From: JBNKFQ01 sp050289385
GTDB taxonomy: Bacteria > Pseudomonadota > Gammaproteobacteria > Pseudomonadales > Porticoccaceae
DNA: 13,020 bases
Direction of reading: 5' to 3'
Assembly (NCBI GenBank): GCA_050289385.1
Contig: JBNKFQ010000312.1
Location: forward strand, 1 to 13,020
The translations under genes were made by a program, and so were the position numbers. This document shows positions 1 through 6,717 of this stretch, piece after piece; within the stretch, counting starts at the first letter, position 1; each line of letters opens with the position of its first letter. The notes under the pieces are model-generated. The model did not search any database, was not told the DNA's origin, and saw only the letters and a list, made by a program, of their open reading frames with translations.

Positions 1-1
1 T

Positions 2-173
2 GGCTCCTCCACAAGAAGAGAAACCCTGCCCGTGAGCTGACGCCGCTGCCATAGATAGCGATTTAGCCGCATCATCTCGAGAATCCACAGTACTCAATGC
101 CTGAACCTCGGTAGCCCCGAGCGTCCGTCACTGCCTCGGCAGGATCCCACACGCAAGTGTGCGCCCATGGCGA
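2..173 (-). repeat. Left arm of a long imperfect inverted repeat
   Basis: The reverse complement of this stretch aligns by eye, end to end, with 307-478; both arms are 172 nt. Matching is in blocks: 2-21 with 478-459 (19 of 20), 31-50 with 448-429, 66-85 with 413-394 (19 of 20), 116-150 with 363-329, and 152-173 with 328-307 (22 of 22). Diverged spacers of equal length (15 and 30 nt) separate several blocks. My hand count is about three quarters identity overall. The arm contains a small hairpin, CACAC-GCAA-GTGTG, at 148-161. This looks like one copy of a dispersed intergenic repeat, placed head-to-head with a second copy. It may continue to the left of the window. Copy number elsewhere cannot be judged from here. 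Confidence 0.8.
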
Positions 174-306
174 TTTATTTCGGCACAAGCCCCACCGAAT
201 ATTATAAAAACAGTTGTTTGCCTGTCTCTCATTACCTTCCGTTATCTTTCTTTTATCTTTTATGTTTTGCTTTTCTCACCGCCTTTCCAGTGTGGCAGTG
301 GACTCT
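174..306. other. Spacer between the two inverted repeat arms; no gene seen
   Basis: This 133-nt central region separates the two repeat arms. It contains a pyrimidine-rich tract at about 225-295 on the plus strand. No ribosome-binding site followed by a plausible gene was seen. Open frames crossing it are not supported by any recognisable protein family. Confidence 0.5.
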
Positions 307-478
307 TCGCCATGGGCGCACACTTGCGGTGGGGTATTGCCGTGGCAATGACGGGTTCTCGGGACTGCTGAAGCTTTTGATGAGAGCAGGCTTGATTCTA
401 GAGATGATGCGGCCCACCCGTTTGCGGTGGCAGCGGAGTGAGCTCAGGGGCGGTGACCTCTCTGCTTGTGGAGGAGCC
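307..478 (+). repeat. Right arm of a long imperfect inverted repeat
   Basis: This is the partner of 2-173 in opposite orientation; the blocks are listed there. An open frame from 167 to 526 on the plus strand crosses this arm and reads C-R-G-x-D-G-x-S-G-L and then L-E-M-M-R-x-x-R-x-x-W-Q-R. The left arm gives a similar peptide, but with a one-base frame change and an in-frame TGA, so no intact gene is called. The right arm is followed directly by the hairpin series at 494-594, which suggests the repeat unit is longer than 172 bp on this side. Confidence 0.8.
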
Positions 479-493
479 TGGCACTTTCTTTTG

Positions 494-527
494 GTTACTT
501 TTCTTTGTGCCAGCAAAGAAAAGTGAC
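494..527. repeat. Long stem-loop next to the repeat arm
   Basis: ACTTTTCTTTG (497-507) and CAAAGAAAAGT (514-524) form a perfect 11-bp stem around a 6-nt loop. The stem extends to 14 bp (494-527) with one G-T pair. Neither strand has a clean T-run directly after it, so it is not a textbook intrinsic terminator, although it lies between darP and whatever is further left. Stems of this kind, read as short peptides such as F-L-L-V-T-F-L, recur in intergenic DNA of many proteobacteria. That statement is from memory and was not searched. Confidence 0.75.
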
Positions 528-531
528 TCGC

Positions 532-594
532 CCCCGGAGCGGGGAGCCAGACCCGCCGCAGGCGGCACACCCAACCACAGGGGCGAAACACCCC
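532..594. repeat. Cluster of three short GC-rich hairpins downstream of darP
   Basis: Three small stem-loops follow one another: CCCCG-GAG-CGGGG (532-544), CCGCC-GCA-GGCGG (553-565) and GGGG-CGAAACA-CCCC (580-594). The last lies 5 nt beyond the darP stop codon. Together with 494-527 they make four consecutive hairpins in about 100 nt. They may protect or end the mgtE-darP transcript, but no uridine tract follows, so a terminator function is only a possibility. Confidence 0.55.
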
Positions 595-599
595 ACCCC

Positions 600-1139
600 C
601 TAACTTTCCAACAACCCCTTCAAATACTGAAAAACCTTTCGACTCGCAGCAGGCGGTTTATTTTGTGAAGATTCCTTCTTCGCCTGACGAATCAATTGCC
701 GCAAATGTTGACGGTCTGCACTTGGATATTCGTTTAAAAGCGCATTCAGGGCCGAGTCTCCCTCATCAATCAGGCGATCACGCCATTGTTCCAGTTGGTG
801 AAAATGCTGGCGAAAACTGCGGCTTTGTTGCTGAAATTTTTCCAATTGCTGGCGAATTGGATCCACGTCGGTTTTGCGCATTAGCTTGCCAATGTATTGC
901 AGTTGACGTCTTTTTCCCTCGCGGTTTTTCAGACGGCGGGCAAGCATAATTGCTTCGTGGATATCGGCAGGCAGAGAAATTTTTTCCAACAGTCTTTCCG
1001 GCAGATCTACCAGGTCTTCTCCCATTTTTTGCAGCTTTGTCATCTCCTTTTTCAGGGCGGATTTGCTGACATATACAGTGTCCTCCACCTGTTCAGTCGG
1101 GATGTTCGAGCCATTGTTCGGAGAATCAAAGTCAGACAT
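600..1139 (-). CDS. darP: Ribosome maturation/quality protein DarP (YjgA family)
   Basis: The product is 179 aa; the E. coli protein is of similar size. The family (DUF615/YjgA, now DarP) acts late in assembly of the 50S ribosomal subunit in the cytoplasm. What is visible is a short disordered acidic N-terminus, then a mostly helical, highly charged protein with V-Y-V-S-K-S-A-L-K-K-E near residues 23-33, L-V-D-L-P-E near 43-48, and repeated Q-, R- and K-rich helices to the end. The ATG at 1139 lies 6 nt after the mgtE stop and has no clear Shine-Dalgarno sequence, so translation is probably coupled to mgtE. In related genomes yjgA often sits close to the pmbA/tldD genes; neither is in this window. 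The identification is by sequence style and is firm. Confidence 0.93.
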   Translation of the reverse strand: MSDFDSPNNGSNIPTEQVEDTVYVSKSALKKEMTKLQKMGEDLVDLPERLLEKISLPADIHEAIMLARRLKNREGKRRQLQYIGKLMRKTDVDPIRQQLEKFQQQSRSFRQHFHQLEQWRDRLIDEGDSALNALLNEYPSADRQHLRQLIRQAKKESSQNKPPAASRKVFQYLKGLLES

Positions 1140-1145
1140 AGTTGT

Positions 1146-2507
1146 TTATAAAAGAAAAAGAGTGGCCAAGCCCAAAAAGGCAAAAAAACCGACAACGTCG
1201 GTGATGGTCGTTAACACAACACTACCCGCCAGAGCCGGATCAATTTTCATCGCTCTCAGCAATACAGGAAGCAGCGAGCCGGCAACGGCGGCAGTAAGTA
1301 AATTGACCACCATAGCGGCAGCAATAATCCAGCCGATGTAAGGCACACTGTCAAACCAGAACGCCGCAACAGCACCCATCACTGCAGCCCATAGCAGTCC
1401 GTTCAGCAAACCCACCCCGAACTCCTTGCTCAGTAACCAGCTCAGGTTACTGCGCCCGACATGGCCCTGTGCCATACCTCTAATGATTACTGTGAGCGTT
1501 TGGCTGCCAGCAACACCCCCCATGCTGGCGACAATCGGCATCAGCACCGCCAATGCCACAATACTGTCTATGGTGCCCTGAAATTGTCGAATAACAACTG
1601 AAGCGATAATAGCGGTTAACAGATTGATTCCCAGCCAGACAGCGCGGCGCGGCATCGTACGCCGCACAGAACCAAACGTGTCTTCCTCATCGCTCAGGCC
1701 AGCGAGGCCAAGCAGAGAGTGATCAGCATCTTCGATAATGACATCCACCACGTCATCAATGGTAATTCGACCGAGCAGCTTTCTGTCTTCATCCACCACC
1801 GGTGCCGATAACCAGTCATGGCGCTCAAACAGATGGGCGACGTCGGAATCGGACATGGTTGCCGGTATGGCTTCGATGTCGGTGAGCATGATTTCCCGCA
1901 CAGTTGTATTGGGGCCAAATGTGAGCACTTTGCGCAGTGGAAGGACACCGAGAAATGTGTCATTCCGGTTCACCACAAAAAGATTATCCGTACCCTCAGG
2001 GATTTCATCGTGGCGGCGCAGATAACGGAGCACGACATCGAGTGTCAGATCGGGGCGCACGGTGATGGTGTCGGTGTCCATCAGGCCGCCAGCAGTGTCT
2101 TCGCCGTAAGTCAGAACCGACTCAACCCGGGTGCGATCCTGATCGCTCATTGCCTGCAGGACCTCAACAGTGATGCGGTCGGGCAGCTGCTGCAGAATAT
2201 CGGCCAGATCGTCGACATCCATGCCCTCTGTCAATGAAGCAAGCTCATGGCTGTCCATGTCGCGCAAAAACTGCTGCTGAATGTCTTCAGCCAGCTCTTG
2301 CAGCACGTCACCGGCAAATTCCGGGTCAACCAGATTCCATAACACGGCACGTTCATGTGCCGGGGAAGATTCGATCAGGTGGGCAATATCGGGTGGTGAC
2401 AGTTCGTTGAGGAGGTGCCGTGTGTGGTGCAGGGTACCGGCATCCAGTGTTTCACTGATACGGTCCAGGTGAGCGAGCTGATCGGTAGTATCCTTTGCTG
2501 GCTGCAT
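1146..2507 (-). CDS. mgtE: Magnesium transporter MgtE
   Basis: This inner-membrane Mg2+ channel has the full MgtE layout in 453 aa: a helical N-domain rich in short leucine/aspartate repeats (about residues 1-120), two CBS domains (about 125-250), a connecting helix, and a C-terminal five-helix pore domain. Family marks include L-M-P-I-V-A-S-M-G-G-V-A-G-S-Q in the pore region and a conserved Asp in T-T-I-T-D-V-V-G near the C-terminus, the position used for ion binding in characterised MgtE. The ATG at 2507 was chosen because GGGAG lies 10 nt upstream. A GTG at 2537 would add 10 residues but has no ribosome-binding site. darP follows at 6 nt, so the two are very likely one transcript. Confidence 0.95.
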   Translation of the reverse strand: MQPAKDTTDQLAHLDRISETLDAGTLHHTRHLLNELSPPDIAHLIESSPAHERAVLWNLVDPEFAGDVLQELAEDIQQQFLRDMDSHELASLTEGMDVDDLADILQQLPDRITVEVLQAMSDQDRTRVESVLTYGEDTAGGLMDTDTITVRPDLTLDVVLRYLRRHDEIPEGTDNLFVVNRNDTFLGVLPLRKVLTFGPNTTVREIMLTDIEAIPATMSDSDVAHLFERHDWLSAPVVDEDRKLLGRITIDDVVDVIIEDADHSLLGLAGLSDEEDTFGSVRRTMPRRAVWLGINLLTAIIASVVIRQFQGTIDSIVALAVLMPIVASMGGVAGSQTLTVIIRGMAQGHVGRSNLSWLLSKEFGVGLLNGLLWAAVMGAVAAFWFDSVPYIGWIIAAAMVVNLLTAAVAGSLLPVLLRAMKIDPALAGSVVLTTITDVVGFFAFLGLATLFLL

Positions 2508-2585
2508 CTGTCCCGAACTCCCAGGGCCGGTTAACACTTGATGGAACGGTTATTTGGGCGATAGTTTACTGATTTGGAAGGGAAA

Positions 2586-2615
2586 GTTATACAAAAGTTG
2601 GTAAAGGGAGGGCAA
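2586..2615 (-). promoter_or_regulatory. Candidate sigma70 promoter for mgtE-darP
   Basis: Read on the minus strand: TTGCCC (2615-2610), an 18-nt spacer, then TATAAC (2591-2586), about 80 nt before the mgtE ATG. The -10 box is good and the -35 box is partial. A very similar TTTGTATAAC string precedes hpf. It lies in the 257-bp gap between ptsO and mgtE, which also has a weak TCTGGA/TCCAGA hairpin (2627-2647). Confidence 0.35.
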
Positions 2616-2710
2616 AAGACCACATATCTGGACAGGTTTCATCCAGACTGGTGGACTGTTAACACTTGTTTGATTGTTTCTGCCATTAAACGGGAGTTTG
2701 ACGCTCAGCT

Positions 2711-2780
2711 ATTGTTCTTCACTGACTGTTCTTCACTGATTGTTCTTCACTGATTGTTCTTCACTTATTGTTCTTCGCCA
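2711..2780. repeat. 14-bp tandem repeat reaching into the end of ptsO
   Basis: Five adjacent 14-nt units start at 2711, 2725, 2739, 2753 and 2767. The consensus is ATTGTTCTTCACTG on the plus strand. Units 1 and 3 are identical, unit 2 has one change, unit 4 has one change at its last base, and unit 5 matches only over its first 10 bases. Unit 5 encodes the last codons of ptsO. The boundary between units 4 and 5 (2765-2767) forms its TAA stop. Confidence 0.92.
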
Positions 2781-3034
2781 AACCGGTCGTCTATCAGGGC
2801 TTTTATGGCACCGAAAGCTTTTTGCTCGTCGGCGCCGTCGATTTCCCAGCGCAAGATTGTGCCCTGGCTAGCTGCCAGTAGCATCACAGCCATAACGCTT
2901 TTGGCATCCACCAGCTGATCACTTTCGCCGCAACGGATGGTGCTGGCAAAACTGCTCGCTGTCTGAGCCAGCTTTGTCGCAGCCCGGGCATGCAAACCAA
3001 GTTTATTGATGATAGTTATTTCGGTACGAATCAT
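2765..3034 (-). CDS. ptsO: Phosphocarrier NPr, HPr family, of the nitrogen PTS
   Basis: NPr takes a phosphate from EI-Ntr (PtsP) and passes it to PtsN in the cytoplasm. The 89-aa product has the HPr phosphorylation motif N-K-L-G-L-H-A-R with the active His at residue 15, and D-A-K-S-V-M with Ser46, the regulatory-type serine position. Length is normal for the family. The ATG at 3034 gives the standard HPr N-terminus. The upstream GGAG is only 2 nt from it, so initiation may be weak. An extension to 3094 is open but unlike HPr proteins. It lies downstream of rapZ and ptsN as in E. coli. Its last codons and stop lie inside a 14-bp tandem repeat. Confidence 0.93.
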   Translation of the reverse strand: MIRTEITIINKLGLHARAATKLAQTASSFASTIRCGESDQLVDAKSVMAVMLLAASQGTILRWEIDGADEQKAFGAIKALIDDRFGEEQ

Positions 3035-3101
3035 GGCTCCATAAAGCCGTATCCTTATGCGGCTTGTCAAGTATTGGAGTCTATACGGCAACATCTCATT
3101 C

Positions 3102-3168
3102 CGTCATTCCGTGGCCGGGATGCACGGTATCGAGGCACTGGATCCCGCAGTCAAGCTGCGGAATGACG
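3102..3168. repeat. Palindromic intergenic repeat with 10-bp inverted ends
   Basis: The ends CGTCATTCCG (3102-3111) and CGGAATGACG (3159-3168) are perfect inverted repeats 67 bp apart. Inside are a second inverted pair, CGGGAT (3116-3121) and ATCCCG (3142-3147), and an overlapping hairpin CCGCAG-TCAAG-CTGCGG (3145-3161). The nested design resembles small mobile palindromic repeats of the GTCATTCC type that are scattered in many bacterial genomes. It fills much of the rapZ-ptsO gap and would fold in the transcript between them. Confidence 0.75.
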
Positions 3169-3183
3169 ACCTTTTGAAATTGC

Positions 3184-4047
3184 CTATTCCCCCAGTTCCC
3201 GGTGTCGCACTTGCACAATATTTGCCAGCCTGTTACTGAAATATTCACCGAGCTTGTTACAGAGGTAGACCGAACGATGTTGCCCGCCGGTGCAACCGAT
3301 AGCAATGGTCAAGTAACTGCGGTTACTGGCCTGGAAGCGTGGCAGCCAGCGTTCGAGGTAGCCGGTAATGTCTGCCAGCATGGCTGCCACTTCAACTTGC
3401 TGTTCAAGAAACTCAACCACTGGCGTGTCATTACCCGTGCTGGAGCGAAGTTCAGGTTTCCAGTACGGGTTGGGCAGGCAACGGGCATCAAAAACAAAAT
3501 CCACGTCCACCGGTACGCCACGTTTAAAACCAAAGGATTCAAACAGGATGGCCATTTCGCCCTGAGTATCCGGCACGACCTGCTTTTTGATCAGGTCGCG
3601 CAATTGGTGCAGAGTCATCGAACTGGTGTCGATGGTGCGGTTTGCCATGGAAACAATTGGGTTTAGCTGTTTTCTTTCCAGCTTGATCGCTTCTTTAAGG
3701 CCAACTGACGGTGAACTCAGGGGGTGTTTGCGACGAGTCTCACTAAAACGTTGTACCAGAACTGAAGAGCGGGCATCGAGAAAAATTACTTCGTACTCTA
3801 CACCCGAAGCTTTCAACTGATCCAGAACATGGGGGAATTGTTCCAGATTGCCAACCAGGTTGCGTGCGTCTATTCCAACTGCAACACGGTGTTCGTCCGG
3901 TTGGCTCTGATCCTTCAGTTGTTCAAACAGGGCGGGCAAAAGTTGGGTGGGCAGGTTGTCAATGCAGGTAAAACCCACATCTTCAAGAACATGCAAGGCA
4001 GTACTTTTACCAGAACCCGATCGGCCACTGATCACCACCAGGCGCAT
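3184..4047 (-). CDS. rapZ: RNase adapter protein RapZ
   Basis: In E. coli RapZ binds the small RNA GlmZ and hands it to RNase E, lowering GlmS when glucosamine-6-phosphate is plentiful. Whether that circuit exists here is not shown. The 287-aa protein is full length. It begins with a Walker A motif G-R-S-G-S-G-K-S (residues 8-15), has V-G-I-D-A-R-N near 57-63, and carries the conserved C-terminal segment G-C-T-G-G-Q-H-R-S-V (251-260) of the RNA-binding half. The start at 4047 has a strong AAAGGAG 6 nt upstream. It sits between ptsN and ptsO as in E. coli, separated from ptsN by 87 bp without an obvious terminator. Confidence 0.96.
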   Translation of the reverse strand: MRLVVISGRSGSGKSTALHVLEDVGFTCIDNLPTQLLPALFEQLKDQSQPDEHRVAVGIDARNLVGNLEQFPHVLDQLKASGVEYEVIFLDARSSVLVQRFSETRRKHPLSSPSVGLKEAIKLERKQLNPIVSMANRTIDTSSMTLHQLRDLIKKQVVPDTQGEMAILFESFGFKRGVPVDVDFVFDARCLPNPYWKPELRSSTGNDTPVVEFLEQQVEVAAMLADITGYLERWLPRFQASNRSYLTIAIGCTGGQHRSVYLCNKLGEYFSNRLANIVQVRHRELGE

Positions 4048-4134
4048 GTTTTGCTCCTTTTGCCGTTGTTATCTGGTGTCCTGAGCGTTACTGATCTCCG
4101 TGCTCTTACCTTCCAACTTCCAACTTCCCGGCTT

Positions 4135-4593
4135 TCAGGCAGCACTTTTTACCGTTGCCGCCTCGTAAAGCGCTTTGTCACTGCTCGACTTGCGAAGTCT
4201 GTCGCGCTGTTCCGGATTTTGCAAGAGTCGGGCGATATTTGACAGGGTTTGCAGATGTTCGTCATTGTGCTCTTCCGGCACCACTAGCGCGAACACCAGG
4301 TCCACCGGCTGACCATCTATAGCATCAAAATCAATGGGGGTATCGAGTGTCAACAACATGCCCGTGGTTTGATGAAATCCGGGTAAACGGCAATGCGGGA
4401 TAGCGACGCCGTCACCAATGCCAGTGCTGCCCAGGCGCTCCCTCGCCAGTAACTGTTCATAGAGAGCGTCCTGGTCGATATCGGCGTTTTGCGTCGCCAG
4501 AAAATTTGCCAGAAATTCCAGCACCCGTTTTTTACTGCCTCCGGGCAAGCAGCAGCGAGTGCGGTCCAGAGAGAGTATGTCTGCTATTTCCAT
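4135..4593 (-). CDS. ptsN: PTS-Ntr regulatory protein EIIA-Ntr
   Basis: PtsN is the end acceptor of the PTS-Ntr phosphate relay. Its phosphorylation state controls, in studied species, potassium transport and other targets. The 152-aa protein has the EIIA type-2 fold signature G-S-T-G-I-G-D-G-V-A-I-P-H-C-R, with the phosphorylated His at residue 67, followed by D-L-V-F-A-L-V-V-P. Length is usual. The ATG at 4593 has no strong ribosome-binding site. The gene lies 31 nt after the hpf stop, so coupling or read-through from hpf is likely. Its phosphate donor NPr is encoded two genes downstream. Confidence 0.95.
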   Translation of the reverse strand: MEIADILSLDRTRCCLPGGSKKRVLEFLANFLATQNADIDQDALYEQLLARERLGSTGIGDGVAIPHCRLPGFHQTTGMLLTLDTPIDFDAIDGQPVDLVFALVVPEEHNDEHLQTLSNIARLLQNPEQRDRLRKSSSDKALYEAATVKSAA

Positions 4594-4624
4594 AAGTTAC
4601 TACGCTTGAATATAAAACGGGGAC

Positions 4625-4912
4625 TTATCGTCCGCGTTGTTTTTCTTTGTGTTTGATCAACTGCCGGTCGAGCTTGTCTACCAGCGTATCGATGGCGGCG
4701 TACAGATCTTCATGTTCCGAGTTGGCAAAAAACTCCCCACCGCTCACATGCACAGTGGCCTCAGCTTTTTGTACCAGATTGTCTATTGACAAAATAACAT
4801 TGGCGGTAGTAATTCGGTCGTTGTGACGTTGCAGCTTGTCTACTTTACTGGTGACATAATTTTTGATGGGCTCGGTAACATCAAGATGGTGTCCGCTGAT
4901 ATTCAATTGCAT
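4625..4912 (-). CDS. hpf: Ribosome hibernation promoting factor, short form
   Basis: The 95-aa protein belongs to the short HPF/RaiA family that binds the 30S decoding region in stationary phase and promotes 100S ribosome dimers. It starts M-Q-L-N-I-S-G-H-H-L-D-V-T, the typical first strand and helix, and has Y-A-A-I-D-T-L-V-D-K-L-D-R-Q-L near residues 70-84 with a basic tail. It lacks the long-form dimerisation domain. AAAGGAG lies 6 nt before the ATG at 4912, the best ribosome-binding site in this part of the window. It is between rpoN and ptsN as in E. coli, and a likely promoter lies just upstream. Confidence 0.95.
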   Translation of the reverse strand: MQLNISGHHLDVTEPIKNYVTSKVDKLQRHNDRITTANVILSIDNLVQKAEATVHVSGGEFFANSEHEDLYAAIDTLVDKLDRQLIKHKEKQRGR

Positions 4913-4978
4913 GCGGTTCTCCTTTAAAAAAAGTTAAGGGTTTACAGTTCACTAATTACAATTAAAAAACATACTGAC

Positions 4979-5008
4979 GTTATACAAATCTTGCCGTTTA
5001 CAGTTGAA
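4979..5008 (-). promoter_or_regulatory. Candidate sigma70 promoter for hpf-ptsN-rapZ-ptsO
   Basis: Read on the minus strand: TTCAAC (5008-5003), an 18-nt spacer, then TATAAC (4984-4979), about 66 nt before the hpf ATG. The -10 box matches the consensus at five of six positions. It sits in the 160-bp gap between rpoN and hpf, which makes separate stationary-phase control of hpf plausible. Confidence 0.4.
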
Positions 5009-5072
5009 GCGACATTCAACCCTGGACTTTCGAGTTCGCGCCGATCTGCTGCTATCGGTAAGCTGTACATTG

Positions 5073-6572
5073 TCAACTTCTTTTATACCTTTTCCGTTCG
5101 CTGGATGAAGGAATGTTCAAACTTTCCCTGTATTTTGCCACAGTTCGTCTGGCAACCTGAATGCCCTGATCTGCCAGGATAGCTGCCAGCTTGTTGTCGC
5201 TGAGAGGCTTGCTGCTGTTTTCCTCACCAATCATTTTTTTCAGCATGGCTCGAATGGCCGTTGATGAACATTGGCCGCCCGCCGATGTATTGACGTGACT
5301 GGAAAAGAAATACTTCAGTTCATAGACCCCTCTGGGTGTATCAATATATTTTTGTGTGGTGACCCGCGATACAGTGGACTCATGCAGTTCAAGTTGCTGT
5401 GCGACATCTGCCAGCACCATGGGTCGCATGGCTTCGGGGCCTTGTTCCAGAAAGCCCAATTGCATTTCAACAATACAAGCGGCTACCCGCAACAGGGTTT
5501 CGTTGCGACTTTCGAGGCTGCGGATAAAGCTGCGAGCTTCTTGCAGGTGTTCGCGCAGAAAGCGATTTTGTTCGCTGGAGTCAGCGCGTTGAATCATTCG
5601 GCTGTAGGTTTGGTTGATACGGATATTTGAGGTGATGTCATTATTCAGGGATACCTGCCAACGGCCGTCGCGTTTGACTACCCTGACATCCGGAACCACA
5701 TACTCTACGTTGCTGTTGCGGATTAGCTCACCCGGTTTGGGATTGAGGGTTTGAATCAGACTAATGGCCTGGTCCAGAGTGCCGTTGAGCAGGCCGGTTT
5801 TGCGCATCAGTTGCTTGTAATCGCGCGAGCCTACCAGTTCCAGGTGATTTTCTACCAGATCACGAGCCTCCCCCAACAGGGGCGTGGACTGGTGCAGTTG
5901 AGCAAGTTGAATCAACAGACACTCGCGCAGGGAGCGCGAACCGATGCCCGTCGGGTCAAAATGTTGAATGCGGTGTAGCACCGCTTCCACTTCATCCAGT
6001 TCGACATCGTCGTTGTTGTCGCGCAGCAGTCCCTGCCATATATCCTCAACGGGCATGCCCAAAAAACCGGAGGGTTCAATAGCGTCAATTATCGCAGTGC
6101 CGATTCGTCGGTCCTGATCTGACATCGGTGTCAAGTTGAGCTGCCACAACAAGTGGTCCTGAAGTGAATCGGTAACGATCTCAAAGGTGTCGAAATTTCG
6201 ACTTTCAGTGCTGCTATTGCCACTGCTGATGCTGCCATGAGACGACGGGGTATGAAAAATATCGTCCCATTGTGCATCGATGGGCAAGTCATCCGGAATT
6301 TCGCCAGTCCATTGCTCGTCAGAGCCTGTGTCGGTAGTAGAAGCTTGCGACTCCGGTTTGACTTGCGGGTTGGTGTCTTCGGTGCGGTTGTCCTGCTGCG
6401 GACTTTTATATTCCTCCTCTTCGGTCAGCTCCAGCATCGGATTGTCGTAGAGCGCTTGCTGGATTTCCTGCTGCAGATCAAGAGACGATAGCTGTAGCAG
6501 ACGAATTGCCTGCTGCAACTGGGGGGTCATCGTCAGGTGCTGGCCAATTCTAAGTTGTAAACTCGGTTTCAT
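5073..6572 (-). CDS. rpoN: RNA polymerase sigma-54 factor
   Basis: RpoN directs RNA polymerase to -24/-12 promoters that need an activator ATPase. The 499-aa protein shows all parts: the glutamine/leucine-rich region I (residues 1-50, L-R-I-G-Q-H-L-T-M-T-P-Q-L-Q-Q-A-I), a long acidic linker (about 50-135), the core-binding region, a helix-turn-helix (about 387-410, L-A-D-V-A-Q-Q-L-E-L-H-E-S-T-V-S-R) and the RpoN box A-R-R-T-V-A-K-Y-R (474-482). It is slightly longer than the 477-aa E. coli protein, probably through the linker. The ribosome-binding site is weak. It follows lptB at 145 bp and precedes hpf, the common order. Confidence 0.97.
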   Translation of the reverse strand: MKPSLQLRIGQHLTMTPQLQQAIRLLQLSSLDLQQEIQQALYDNPMLELTEEEEYKSPQQDNRTEDTNPQVKPESQASTTDTGSDEQWTGEIPDDLPIDAQWDDIFHTPSSHGSISSGNSSTESRNFDTFEIVTDSLQDHLLWQLNLTPMSDQDRRIGTAIIDAIEPSGFLGMPVEDIWQGLLRDNNDDVELDEVEAVLHRIQHFDPTGIGSRSLRECLLIQLAQLHQSTPLLGEARDLVENHLELVGSRDYKQLMRKTGLLNGTLDQAISLIQTLNPKPGELIRNSNVEYVVPDVRVVKRDGRWQVSLNNDITSNIRINQTYSRMIQRADSSEQNRFLREHLQEARSFIRSLESRNETLLRVAACIVEMQLGFLEQGPEAMRPMVLADVAQQLELHESTVSRVTTQKYIDTPRGVYELKYFFSSHVNTSAGGQCSSTAIRAMLKKMIGEENSSKPLSDNKLAAILADQGIQVARRTVAKYRESLNIPSSSERKRYKRS

Positions 6573-6717
6573 GGGTAACTTACAGTCATAACATCACACA
6601 AGGCATGGAAAGCTCAAACGTCAAAAGGTCCAGGCAGTGTAGTTTTGGCATCCCTTGCAGGGCAATGACACAGCTCATGTGAGACGGTCATCGGCGTTTG
6701 CATCACAGGTACGCGCA

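Noticed and set aside
479..493. TGGCAC followed by a T-rich stretch, resembling a sigma-54 promoter
   Set aside because: The -12 half does not match TTGCA at the required spacing, and no gene lies downstream on that strand before the darP antisense region.
167..526. Plus-strand open frame of 119 codons crossing the left-end repeats
   Set aside because: It spans the inverted-repeat spacer, the right arm and the first hairpin, has no recognisable family, and no good ribosome-binding site. It is better explained as a frame through repeat DNA.
253..591. Minus-strand open frame of 112 codons in the same region
   Set aside because: It runs through the same repeat and hairpins, is rich in Arg/Pro/Ser/Cys, and matches nothing I know.
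1738..2237. Plus-strand open frames opposite mgtE
   Set aside because: They are antisense shadows of a clear, complete mgtE coding sequence.
4935..5008. Recurring TTTACAGTT-like strings here and near 9058
   Set aside because: The matches are short and in AT-rich spacers; no regular spacing or symmetry supports a repeat family.
6573..6717. Possible rpoN promoter with TTGACG on the minus strand
   Set aside because: No acceptable -10 box lies 16-19 nt downstream, so it was not called.
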